A stretch of 33,071 bases of DNA from Verrucomicrobiia bacterium (GTDB lineage Bacteria > Verrucomicrobiota > Verrucomicrobiia > Verrucomicrobiales > DEV007): contig JAGROY010000080.1 in assembly GCA_020439995.1 (NCBI GenBank), positions 1-33,071 of the forward strand, written 5' to 3'. Shown piece by piece: positions 25,460 to 33,071 of this stretch. Each line of letters begins with the position of its first letter. The stretch's first letter is position 1. The notes under the pieces were generated by a model, which did not search any database, was not told where the DNA came from, and worked only from the letters and a program-made list of their open reading frames with translations. Made by a program: the position numbers and the translations under genes.

Positions 25460-26869
25460 ATGAGTCCAATAGCAATGATGAATTCCACCAGGTTCCGCAG
25501 GATTGTCGCATCCATTTTCGCCCTGGGACTCACCTCGCCTCTGTTGTTTGCCAATGGTGGCGGGTATCACACCGGTTTGAAATTCACTGGTTCGGTGGCA
25601 CCATTTGAGCCAGAAGGTGTGGAAAAAATTCGTATCGTTCGGGAAGACTTGGACATTGTGCTCAAGCCTGATCATGCCTCGGTCGCCGTGACGTATCTGA
25701 TGAGGAATGAGGACGATGGCAAGGTGACTGCGAGGTTTGGGTTTCCCGTGGAGGACACACAGAAATCAAAGTTCGAGACGGGGTTCCTTCCTGAAGGTGC
25801 TCCAAAGCGACTTAGCGACAACGGGCAAACGACCGGGTCGGAATACTGCACGAATTACGAAGTAATGTTCGGGGCTGAGGCGGTGAAGGCCTCATACGTC
25901 GTCGAGCCTGTGGCTCAAGGTCTGGTGAAACCTTTTGACGGAATCGAGCGCTTTGAGGGCATCAATGGATGGATGGTTTCCGAAGTCAAATTCCGTGGCT
26001 CAGAAGAGAAACAAGTGCGGATCACTTACGATTCTCCCTACGATGCTGAGGGAACATTTATCTCCAGCAATTCGAAACATTCGGAACGGGCATTCCGTTA
26101 CAGGCTTTCGACTGGCGGGGTATGGAAAGGCACCATTCAGTCTGGGACGGTGCGAGTGATTCCCAAAGGAATCGATCTTGCTGAACTCAGGATTCAGACT
26201 CCCGCAAACCGGTTTAAGAGAATTGAGGACGGTTCGTGGATCTGGCACTTTAAAGACCTCGAGCCGACACTTGCGGATGATATCGATATCAAGACGACGC
26301 TTCCAGTAAGTAGATATCGAGACTACGAGGAAGGTGCAGGCAGCGTGGCTTACCTGAAACGGGGCGATAACTGGTCGTACCAACATAGATCGTACATGGT
26401 GCACTCAACTTCCTATCTTAAGGAAGAAGGAGGAATGGAGTATCCGGCGCGGAACGTTAAGAACGATGACTACTCCTCCGATGAGAACGAGGGTTTTGCT
26501 GCCTGGGTTGAAGGAAGATCGGGTGATGGGATCGGTGAGGGCCTGGACTTCGAATTGAAGCAAGCTGCACCTGTCGCCAAAATTGCAATCAGGCCGGGCT
26601 ACGGGAAGACGGAGGATTTGTTTAAGGCCAACAACCGACCGAAGATCGTAACAATCACCCTCGATGATGAATACACCTTCGATGCTGAGCTTCAGGATAT
26701 CGATGAGCAACAGCTTATTCCCCTGCCGGGATATGTGAAACCAGTGAAGAAGGTTTCGCTGCGCATCAAGGAAGTCTATCACGGCAGCCGGTACCAGGAT
26801 ACGGCGATCGCGGACGTCATTTTCGAGACTCGCTTGGCTATAAAGCCGAAGATCCGAGGTTCACGGTAA
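25460..26869 (+). CDS. Exported DUF4424-like protein with NADase-type glycan-binding domain
   Basis: This 469-residue protein begins with a signal peptide (RFRRIVASIFALGLTSPLLF, cleavage near FA-NG). The next ~290 residues start ANGGGYHTGLKF, then EKIRIVREDLDIVL and VAVTYLMRNEDDGKVT, which fits DUF4424, an exported beta-rich family of unknown function. From ~340 a second module reads AAWVEGRSGDGIGEGLDFEL, RPGYGKTEDLFKANNRPK and VYHGSRYQDTAIADVIFE, the pattern of the NADase-type glycan-binding (jelly-roll) domain. No catalytic residues are apparent, so it probably binds sugar or cell wall. ATG 25460 has a strong GGGAG with 6-nt spacing, so an upstream ATG at 25424 is rejected. The next gene begins within about 13 bases of the stop, pointing to one operon. 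Confidence 0.75.
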   Translation: MSPIAMMNSTRFRRIVASIFALGLTSPLLFANGGGYHTGLKFTGSVAPFEPEGVEKIRIVREDLDIVLKPDHASVAVTYLMRNEDDGKVTARFGFPVEDTQKSKFETGFLPEGAPKRLSDNGQTTGSEYCTNYEVMFGAEAVKASYVVEPVAQGLVKPFDGIERFEGINGWMVSEVKFRGSEEKQVRITYDSPYDAEGTFISSNSKHSERAFRYRLSTGGVWKGTIQSGTVRVIPKGIDLAELRIQTPANRFKRIEDGSWIWHFKDLEPTLADDIDIKTTLPVSRYRDYEEGAGSVAYLKRGDNWSYQHRSYMVHSTSYLKEEGGMEYPARNVKNDDYSSDENEGFAAWVEGRSGDGIGEGLDFELKQAAPVAKIAIRPGYGKTEDLFKANNRPKIVTITLDDEYTFDAELQDIDEQQLIPLPGYVKPVKKVSLRIKEVYHGSRYQDTAIADVIFETRLAIKPKIRGSR

Positions 26870-26882
26870 CGTGCATGCCGTG

Positions 26883-29507
26883 ATGAGGTTTCTTGTCGGC
26901 GCAGGACTGTCGATACTATGGGCTGCTTCTTCCCTGGCAAATCCATCGGTGTCGCTAAGCATTTACTTCGCCGACAACCACGCGCGCACGTTTGATTTTC
27001 TCGCACGGAACTGTTCTCTCGACGAACCCCATGCGTTGCTGCTGATCGATGCGCATTCCGATGCCTCGCGCCTGGGAACCTCCGATGACATTCGCGATGG
27101 TCTGCGCCAGGTGATTTCGCTGGCCGAACGGAGACGGCGAATCGATGGCTGGGTGGACACTGGTTCCGTGCAGGCGTTTAATTGGATCGAGCCTCTCATG
27201 CCTCGTCCTATTGATCATGTATCTTGGGTGCCTGGAGAGAGCTTCACGAGTGAAGAAATCGATGCCTTCGAAAGTGAAGCCCGCGAGCAGCTGGACGCCA
27301 ATCTAGACCATCGTCCGAGAGCAGACGGTGCTTTCGCTGCTCGATTCCGTGTGGTTGATCTGGCGCATTTGGGGGAGCTCGATCTGGGTGGAATCCCCGT
27401 GATCGCCAGTATCGATTTAGACTACTTCGCAGGACTGGCCGTCGACAAACTCGACGCGTCGTTCCAAGATGTTTGGGAGGCGGTTCTTGCGATCCCAGAC
27501 CTGCGCTATGTCACGTTCGCGATCTCAAGACCGTGGTTGACGGATGATGCGGAAGCGCACCGACTACTGGAGCTGGCGCTTCGCGCTGTGTTGACGATTG
27601 ACAACGCAAACGTCCAGTTTGAGCCGTTCGCAACTGAGGGGCCAGATCGTTCCGAAAATGCTAAATCATTGCTCCGCGAGGGAATGCTGCCGCCGAGGTA
27701 CGATATCGAAACTGCTCCATCGACTCTACGTCATCTGTTGCGGGACCGTCGCTCGCGCCTCGTTGTCGAACATGATACCGGACGCTTCGACGCACTGCTG
27801 GATCAATGGCGGGGCGGTCAGCCAGAGTTCCAGGTTGTCCTCGACGGCGGCCAGCCGTCGGCAGATGGAATCGTGCGCGTCAGCACTGATCTTCAAACGC
27901 CCCTGCGAGTGGTGGCTCCGCCGGGAATCGCGATCGAGCGCGTCCGCTGGCTGGCTTCCGAACCGGAGCACGCTGTCTACAATGTGCTGCCAGGGTTACT
28001 GTCAGGGAAAGAATTCACTGGCGATGCGGCGACTGGCTTCGTGCGCCGCAAGGAACGCTTGATCGCAGAGATCGAGGGCGATGATCAATGGGCGGCACCA
28101 GTTTGGAAAGCCCTGGCGGATGACAAAACAGGGTGGGGCGAAATCCGACTCAGGGCAATGGTGGTCTGGCTGGATGCAGCATCAGGCCGCAGGGGAGAGA
28201 CGCCCGCGCCGCCGCTGATCTTGCGCCTGAGCCCTGCAGGAATCGGAGAATTTCGCACCGCGCTGGCCGAACAGTTCAACCGGCCCTACGTGTTCGGAGC
28301 AGGCTTCTTTGCGCGCGGGAATTTGACCGGCCCGGAGGCGGGCGACGGCAATGATTGCGCAAATTTCCTGATCGCTGCGATGCGTCGGACCGGCCGGCCA
28401 GTCTCATGGGGAAATCCTGCGCAACTGCGGCCCTGGCTAAAGGAATGGTCTCAGGGAATTCGCCCAGCGGACCTGGCCGCGATTCCCGACGGCGCCTTGG
28501 AAGCGGGTTACATCGTCCACTTCGGCAACCACGCCACCGCGTTGTGGCAAGACCGTCCTCCGCTCGGGAAACTGGATGCAAACGACATCCTCGCGCATCA
28601 CCTCGGAGGCAAACCGGAGCTGATTTCCTTCGGCGATTTGTATAAACGCTACGATCGCCCGGTCGATCTCTACCTTGTCCCGGATCCATCGCGTGATGCG
28701 ACGCTGACAGTAGCGATTGGCGGTGACATGATCTTCGGCGATAGCCCTCCAGAACTTCCCGATGCCCTTCGCCATGCCCTGCGTTCCGCAGATCTCGCGG
28801 TCGCAAATTTGGAGGGATGCCCCGTGACCGTAGCGCAGCAGGAATCATGGAACCAGACTCGCAGCGGCTTCGCATTCACCCCCAGTGCTGATCGCGTGCT
28901 GGAGACTGCCGATGCGCTGGGGCTGGACATCGTTTCACTGGCCAATAATCACGCTCTGGACGCAGGCCAGGACGAACTCGCGGCGGGAATGCTTGCCTTG
29001 CAGGCGAGCGGTTTGTCGGTCGCTGGAGTCGGGCGGGATGCAGGTTCTGCGATCACTCCCGTAGTGCGCAAATGCGGCGGCCTGAGAGTGGGGTTCATCG
29101 CCGTGTCGCTTGTCCCAACCGAAGCTGACCAGGAGGCCCAGAAGGTGATCGTCGCCACGCTGCCCGCGCATTCGGAAGAAATCGCTGAACAGCTGAGTTA
29201 TGCCCGCGATGAACTCGATACCGTAATTGTTCTCGCTCACTGGGGGGATGAGTACACGGCAGAAGTGAACGACGAACAGCGGCACTGGGCGCGCTGGCTG
29301 GTAGATCACGGTGCCAGTGCTGTCGTCGGCTGCCACTCGCATTTTCCTCAGGAGAAGGACACATGGAATGGGCGCCCGATCTGGTATTCTCTGGGCAACC
29401 TCTTTGCCCCCAACGATGGCCCGAACGAAGGCTTTCGGCGTCAGCAGGTTCTCCAACTGGCAATCGATGCGCGCGGAAGGATCCTCGGCGGCGCATGTGT
29501 GGAGTAA
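26883..29507 (+). CDS. Exported UPF0489-NlpC/P60-CapA multidomain protein
   Basis: This 874-residue protein is read from ATG 26883; GTG 26871, one base after the previous stop, is an equal alternative adding four codons. A signal peptide (FLVGAGLSILWAASSLA) comes first. Residues ~22-300 resemble UPF0489, with ureohydrolase-like metal motifs DAHSD (56-60) and SIDLDYF (177-182). Residues ~460-600 look like an NlpC/P60 cysteine peptidase: RPYVFGAGFF, GNDCANFL with Cys492, and GNHATALW with His550. Residues ~608-874 are a CapA/PGA-type metallophosphoesterase: GGDMIFGD, NLEG, ANNH (687-690), HWGDEY and GCHSH (816-820). The domains suggest a periplasmic cell-wall or polymer enzyme with three activities. 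Each part is recognisable; the fusion's overall job is unknown. Confidence 0.75.
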   Translation: MRFLVGAGLSILWAASSLANPSVSLSIYFADNHARTFDFLARNCSLDEPHALLLIDAHSDASRLGTSDDIRDGLRQVISLAERRRRIDGWVDTGSVQAFNWIEPLMPRPIDHVSWVPGESFTSEEIDAFESEAREQLDANLDHRPRADGAFAARFRVVDLAHLGELDLGGIPVIASIDLDYFAGLAVDKLDASFQDVWEAVLAIPDLRYVTFAISRPWLTDDAEAHRLLELALRAVLTIDNANVQFEPFATEGPDRSENAKSLLREGMLPPRYDIETAPSTLRHLLRDRRSRLVVEHDTGRFDALLDQWRGGQPEFQVVLDGGQPSADGIVRVSTDLQTPLRVVAPPGIAIERVRWLASEPEHAVYNVLPGLLSGKEFTGDAATGFVRRKERLIAEIEGDDQWAAPVWKALADDKTGWGEIRLRAMVVWLDAASGRRGETPAPPLILRLSPAGIGEFRTALAEQFNRPYVFGAGFFARGNLTGPEAGDGNDCANFLIAAMRRTGRPVSWGNPAQLRPWLKEWSQGIRPADLAAIPDGALEAGYIVHFGNHATALWQDRPPLGKLDANDILAHHLGGKPELISFGDLYKRYDRPVDLYLVPDPSRDATLTVAIGGDMIFGDSPPELPDALRHALRSADLAVANLEGCPVTVAQQESWNQTRSGFAFTPSADRVLETADALGLDIVSLANNHALDAGQDELAAGMLALQASGLSVAGVGRDAGSAITPVVRKCGGLRVGFIAVSLVPTEADQEAQKVIVATLPAHSEEIAEQLSYARDELDTVIVLAHWGDEYTAEVNDEQRHWARWLVDHGASAVVGCHSHFPQEKDTWNGRPIWYSLGNLFAPNDGPNEGFRRQQVLQLAIDARGRILGGACVE

Positions 29508-29561
29508 CCAAAGCCAGGCCGTGTCACGATTCTAGCGTTGAAATTCGGGTGATTGGAGCCG

Positions 29562-32420
29562 ATGGATGGGGCTATGAAAGGCGCGCTGTTCAGCATTGGC
29601 ATTGACCTCGGAACTACCAATTCGGCCTTGTCGTTCACTCGGTTGGACGACGAGTATGCCGTTTCGGAGGTGTTTTCGATACCTCAGTGGGTGTCGCCGA
29701 CGACTGTGGGTAACAGCTCTACTCTTCCATCGTTCCTGTATTTGCCGTCGACAGCAGAGGCCGGCCACTTCGGTTGTGATGCTGATGCCACGCCGAACTG
29801 GGTGGTGGGCAAATTTTCGCGAGCCCAGGCCGCTGACCTCCCTGGTCGCGTCGCGCATTCCGCAAAATCGTGGCTGTGTCACCATGCGGTCGATCGTTCG
29901 GCACCCTTCCTGCCATGGGCATCGGATGAGCTTTCGGAGGAAGAGAAGATTTCACCCATTCGTGCATCGGCGTTCATCCTCGGGGCGCTGCGAGGTGCCT
30001 GGAATACCGCATTCGCCGAGCTGGGAGCGCAGGGGCAATTTGATGCGCAGCAGGTTACCATCACCGTGCCGGCATCGTTTGACTCAGCCGCGCAGAAGTT
30101 GACGCTCGAAGCAGCCGAGCTGGCCGGATTTCCCGCAGGAGTTCAGCTCATCGAAGAACCGCAGGCAGCATTCTATCGATGGCTGGAGCGCTTCCCCACG
30201 CGGGATGAACTCAACAAGCGCCTGCCGGAACTTGGACAGCGTGACCATTACGTGCTGATCGTTGATGTCGGAGGAGGCACGTCTGACTTCAGTCTGTTTC
30301 GGTTGCAGCTGGATGAACGTGCGACCGTTCCCTCGATCGAACGCGTCGCGGTGAGCGATCACATTTTGCTCGGCGGTGACAATGTTGACCTCGCACTGGC
30401 GCACATGCTTGCAGCGCGGATGGGTGATGCAGATGTTGATGCCGACGAGAAGCTCTCAAGCAAGCAGTGGCACTATCTCGTGGCTCGATGTCGCGACTTG
30501 AAAGAGAATGCTCTAAAGGTCGACGGCCCGGACGACGAAGAGTTCCCCGTTTCGATCCCTGGACGAGGAGCGAATCTGCTCGCCGGAACCCTTTCGGCAA
30601 GACTTCAGCGTCACGAGTTGTCAGCACTTTTGCTGGATGGTTTCTTCCCGAGTTGCCCCGCTGACCAGGTGCCGACCCGCAGCGAGAGTGCGCTGAAAGA
30701 ATGGGGCCTTCCCTTTGCCAGCGACAGCGCGGTGACCCACTACCTTGCCGATTTCCTGCAGGGACAACCACAGGTGGATGCCGTGATTTTCAATGGCGGA
30801 GCACTCTATCCGAAGCCGTTGCGCGATCGTCTGGTTTCGGTCATCGGTGACTGGCAGGCGGGGAAAGTGCCTGCCCTGCTGAACAACCCCGAGCCGGATC
30901 TCGCCGTCGCCCGCGGTGCGGCTCGCTACGGCTGGCTGACGCATCGCAAGGAACAACGCATCGAGGCCGGAGCCGCACGCACGCTTTACCTCGAAGTGGC
31001 AGGCGAAAAAAAGGGCGATCCGCCATCGCTACTCTGCATCTTGCCGCGCGGCACGCATCCTGAAGAAGCCGTGTCCGTCGAGCGCGAAGGTCTCAAGTTG
31101 CGGGTAAATCAGCCCGTGCGTTTCAGGGCCTTTTACTCGACCAAGCGGAATCGCGACAAACCGGGAGCCGTGCTGCCAATGGAGCAGGGCAAGTTTCATC
31201 CGTTGCCCGCCCTTCAGACGATTGCCCGGGTGTCAAAGAATCAGGCCAACGCGTCGGGCGGGCAATTGCCGATCCGGCTGTCGGCCAGTCTCAACGCGCT
31301 GGGATTGTTGCAGGTGTCGTGTGTGTCTGCGCTGGACGGTGTCGATAAGGAGTGGCCGTTGGAGTTTAATTTGCGCCAGGGGTTGAGTTCGGCACAGGGG
31401 AAGAGTGGTGGTGGCTTTGTTAGAGAAGAGCGAGCGGAAGCAGCCGAATCGGATTCGGGAACGATGCCGGAGGGGGATCCTGGTGTCAGTGAGAAGGAAA
31501 TGCGAGCTGCAACGGAAGTGCTACGGAAGGTGTTCTCGGCAAAAGGGAAGGAAGGGCAGCAGCGCAAGGTGAGTTTTGCGTGGTTGTTGAAAGAGCTGCA
31601 GAAAGCGCTGGCTGGAATTCCCAAGCATGAATGGAACTGGGTGCTGATCCGTTCTCTATGGCCGGTTCTGGAAGAATGTCAGGAAGGCCGGCGAAACTCC
31701 GCAGACCATGAGGAAACCTGGCTCAGCCTGGCCGGTTACATCCTGCGGCCCGGCTTTGGCGCGGAACTCGATGAGCTACGCATGGAGGAATTGTGGCAGG
31801 TGCGGCAGTCCGGCCTCGCCTTCCCGGGGAAGCGATGCCGCCTGCAGGAGTACATTTTATGGCGCCGCGTATCTGGTGGCTTGAGCAGGGAGCGACAGGA
31901 GGCGGTGCTACAGGAGTCGATGTCCGTCCTGCGTCAGCAGAAAAATCCGCCAGCCGAGTTGATCCGCATGGCGGGTGCGCTCGAGAGGGTAGGGCAGGGG
32001 CTCAAGCGGGAACTCATCGAGATGTTGTTGGCCAAGGCAGTGGAATTTTCGCAGCGCGGAGAATATGCGGATCCTTACTGGGTATCTTTGACGCTCTTGT
32101 TGAACCGCGCTCCACTCTACGCGGGGCCCGAGTCCGTAGTGCCGCCGGAACTTGTGGCCGATTCCTTCGCCGCCTGCGAGAAGCTGAACTGGGAGAAAAC
32201 AGCGGAGCTGCAGACGCTCTTTTTGCGAGCTGCAAGAATCGTCGACAATCCCCACCTCGATCTGGATCCGGCGGTCCGCAAAAAAATCATCTCAAAGTTG
32301 AACAAAGCCGACGTCCCGCCCATTCGCCAGATTCCGCTCAAGGAATTCGTCCCGATCGAAAAATCGGACCGCATCAGCCTCTTCGGAGAATCACTTCCCG
32401 CAGGTATCGTCATGGAGTAG
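29562..32420 (+). CDS. Hsp70-family protein with DUF3731-like C-terminal extension
   Basis: This 952-residue protein has an Hsp70 ATPase at ~1-430: phosphate-1 loop SIGIDLGTTNSALSF, IEEPQAAFYRW, phosphate-2 loop LIVDVGGGTSDFSLF and the LLGGDNVDLALA stretch. The usual DnaK substrate domain is replaced by a short beta region (~440-600) and a long helical tail with LKELQKALAGIPKHEWNWVLIRSLWPVLEE, which fits DUF3731 found at the end of large Hsp70s in Planctomycetes, Verrucomicrobia and some Proteobacteria. Its clients are unknown. ATG 29562 is used (GGAG three bases before); ATG 29574 is also possible, and a TTG at 29553 is rejected. It follows the multidomain gene by 54 bases, so it may be cotranscribed, although its product should stay in the cytoplasm. 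Confidence 0.88.
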   Translation: MDGAMKGALFSIGIDLGTTNSALSFTRLDDEYAVSEVFSIPQWVSPTTVGNSSTLPSFLYLPSTAEAGHFGCDADATPNWVVGKFSRAQAADLPGRVAHSAKSWLCHHAVDRSAPFLPWASDELSEEEKISPIRASAFILGALRGAWNTAFAELGAQGQFDAQQVTITVPASFDSAAQKLTLEAAELAGFPAGVQLIEEPQAAFYRWLERFPTRDELNKRLPELGQRDHYVLIVDVGGGTSDFSLFRLQLDERATVPSIERVAVSDHILLGGDNVDLALAHMLAARMGDADVDADEKLSSKQWHYLVARCRDLKENALKVDGPDDEEFPVSIPGRGANLLAGTLSARLQRHELSALLLDGFFPSCPADQVPTRSESALKEWGLPFASDSAVTHYLADFLQGQPQVDAVIFNGGALYPKPLRDRLVSVIGDWQAGKVPALLNNPEPDLAVARGAARYGWLTHRKEQRIEAGAARTLYLEVAGEKKGDPPSLLCILPRGTHPEEAVSVEREGLKLRVNQPVRFRAFYSTKRNRDKPGAVLPMEQGKFHPLPALQTIARVSKNQANASGGQLPIRLSASLNALGLLQVSCVSALDGVDKEWPLEFNLRQGLSSAQGKSGGGFVREERAEAAESDSGTMPEGDPGVSEKEMRAATEVLRKVFSAKGKEGQQRKVSFAWLLKELQKALAGIPKHEWNWVLIRSLWPVLEECQEGRRNSADHEETWLSLAGYILRPGFGAELDELRMEELWQVRQSGLAFPGKRCRLQEYILWRRVSGGLSRERQEAVLQESMSVLRQQKNPPAELIRMAGALERVGQGLKRELIEMLLAKAVEFSQRGEYADPYWVSLTLLLNRAPLYAGPESVVPPELVADSFAACEKLNWEKTAELQTLFLRAARIVDNPHLDLDPAVRKKIISKLNKADVPPIRQIPLKEFVPIEKSDRISLFGESLPAGIVME

Positions 32421-32432
32421 TCAATCGATGTA

Positions 32433-32458
32433 GTGGTGACTTTTAGTTTAGTCGCCAC
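32433..32458 (+). terminator. Hairpin after the Hsp70 gene
   Basis: GTGGTGAC (32433-32440) pairs with GTCGCCAC (32451-32458), eight pairs with one G-T wobble, around a 10-nt T-rich loop, 12 bases after the stop. There is no T-run after the stem, so a rho-independent role is uncertain. Confidence 0.45.
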
Positions 32459-32498
32459 CTCAGTCCTGCAGGCGCCCCATCAATTCTCGACTCCAAAT

Positions 32499-32553
32499 CA
32501 TCTGTGGCCATCTGTGGGAATCCTCTTCATCTGTGTAAAAAGGGAACACAGAT
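32499..32553. repeat. CATCTGTG short repeats and adjacent dyad
   Basis: CATCTGTG occurs three times at 32499, 32509 and 32528. The third also makes an inverted repeat: ATCTGTGT (32529-32536) with ACACAGAT (32546-32553) around a 9-nt A-rich loop. Similar strings are familiar to me from intergenic repeats in Verrucomicrobia-like genomes; this window alone does not show genome-wide dispersal. Confidence 0.4.
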
Positions 32554-32671
32554 ATCGGATCTAATCAGTGATTTGGTACGTGCGGTGACGCGGAACAAAC
32601 CGAACAAACAACTTTAGGCACCGACATTTCCCTTGGGGCGGAGGAGCATCACCAACGGAGATTGTTTCGTT

Positions 32672-32755
32672 TGGAGTGCACCGGTGTGACGAAGCTTTTT
32701 CTGTTCGAGTACTGTTAGTCCGGCAAAAAAGCGCCGTCAAGACCGGCGTACTCCA
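32672..32755. repeat. Long imperfect inverted repeat next to the transposase
   Basis: The left arm (32672-32700) starts TGGAGTGCACCGGT and ends GAAGCTTTTT. The right arm (32725-32755) read on the other strand starts TGGAGTACGCCGGT and ends GCGCTTTTTT. They agree at most positions (about six differences), giving an ~84-nt hairpin with a 24-nt loop. TGGAGT-type ends resemble hairpin repeats I recall from Verrucomicrobia. It may be a REP/MITE-like element or part of the IS end. It lies 115 bases before the transposase start. Confidence 0.6.
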
Positions 32756-32869
32756 GGACAACGGCACGCGATCTTCCTCCGTCCGCAATCGTGCGGCATA
32801 GGCGATCGGTGAAACTCAAAAAACAATAGGGCACGTAATGTCTCTCAACTCCCTTCTGGAGATGAGCGC

Positions 32870-33071
32870 ATGAGATTTATGGCCAAGGTCGTAACGATGC
32901 TTTTTTTGGGGCGAGGAGGTCAGCGATTTGCAGAAGAGGTGCTTGGGTGGGATCGCAAGACGATTCGAAAGGGCGAAAGGGCGTTGGCCACTGGGCAGGA
33001 TATTGAAGATCGTTTTTGCGATCGAGGACGCAAGCCAGTGGAGGAACATTTGCCTGACCTGTTGCTGGATA
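32870..33071 (+). mobile_element. Transposase N-terminus, ISAzo13/Rhodopirellula-like, cut by window edge
   Basis: The frame from ATG 32870 stays open to the last base. It reads VVTMLFLGRGGQRFAEEV, then LGWDRKTIRKGERALATG and DRGRKPVEEHLPDLLLD. The LGWDRKTIRKG segment followed by GRGRK/EEHLPxLL is, by memory, characteristic of the N-terminus of DDE transposases annotated as ISAzo13 family or Rhodopirellula transposase. GGAG lies nine bases upstream. A second ATG at 32838 opens a short frame (MSLNSLLEMSA) whose TGA overlaps ATG 32870 as ATGA. In relatives that peptide could be the true N-terminus, which would make this copy frameshifted. The catalytic DDE part and right end lie outside the window. 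Confidence 0.65.

Larger units (their letters stand above)
32421..32869. other. Gene-free region between Hsp70 gene and transposase
   Basis: About 450 bases hold no convincing gene. They contain a terminator-like hairpin, the CATCTGTG repeats and the long inverted repeat at 32672-32755. The left end of the insertion sequence that encodes the transposase should also lie here, but its boundary cannot be set because the right end is outside the window. Confidence 0.5.

Noticed and set aside
1..33071. tRNA, rRNA or CRISPR arrays
   Set aside because: No cloverleaf, rRNA-like conserved stretch or regularly spaced direct repeats were seen in the gaps between genes.

Overview
The window reads as a stretch of chromosome from a Verrucomicrobiota-like bacterium. 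The main pointers are a protein with a VPEP-type PEP-CTERM sorting tail, very large exported LamG/thrombospondin-3 proteins with a C-terminal module common in exported Verrucomicrobia proteins, an ECF sigma factor paired with a Ser/Thr kinase in the Planctomycetes-Verrucomicrobia-Chlamydiae style, and an Hsp70 with a DUF3731-like C-terminal extension. The assignment is from family knowledge; there is no rRNA gene in the window to confirm it. Many genes lack a clear Shine-Dalgarno. Where one is clear (before lepB, the kinase, the DUF4424 gene and the M1 peptidase) it fixes the start.

Layout. 1-4227 (+): a TMTC-like GT-C membrane glycosyltransferase cut by the left edge, then an exported M1 metallopeptidase with a lysine/glutamate-rich tail. 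4228-4488: a hairpin-rich intergenic stretch. 4489-6048 (-): citramalate synthase cimA. 6049-6673: a long gap with a possible gene relic and two dyads. 6674-9182 (+): a HEAT-like/DMP19-like protein, the relic of a YdcF/SanA-type gene, and a Nudix hydrolase. 9211-9948 (-): an orphan receiver-HPt protein. 10202-16071 (+): lepA-lepB, a polytopic membrane protein, a squalene/phytoene synthase-family enzyme and a short-chain dehydrogenase. 16195-19276 (+): an ECF sigma factor coupled to a membrane Ser/Thr kinase with a zinc finger in front and a predicted beta-helix outside the membrane.

The second half is mostly cell-surface biology. A 1008-residue LamG/TSP3 protein (-) is divergent from a PEP-CTERM protein and a two-LamG protein (+). 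The shared control region carries two operator-like direct repeats exactly 30 bp apart. Next come three same-strand genes: a DUF4424-like protein ending in an NADase-type glycan-binding domain; an exported three-part protein joining a UPF0489-like domain, an NlpC/P60-like domain and a CapA-like phosphoesterase; and an Hsp70-DUF3731-like protein. The window ends with small hairpins, an ~84-nt imperfect inverted repeat, and the 5' part of a transposase cut by the right edge.

The best candidates for something undescribed are the UPF0489/NlpC-P60/CapA fusion with its DUF4424-glycan-binding neighbour, the C-terminal RVRxE-ending module shared by the two LamG proteins, and the tandem operator-like repeats between the divergent surface genes.
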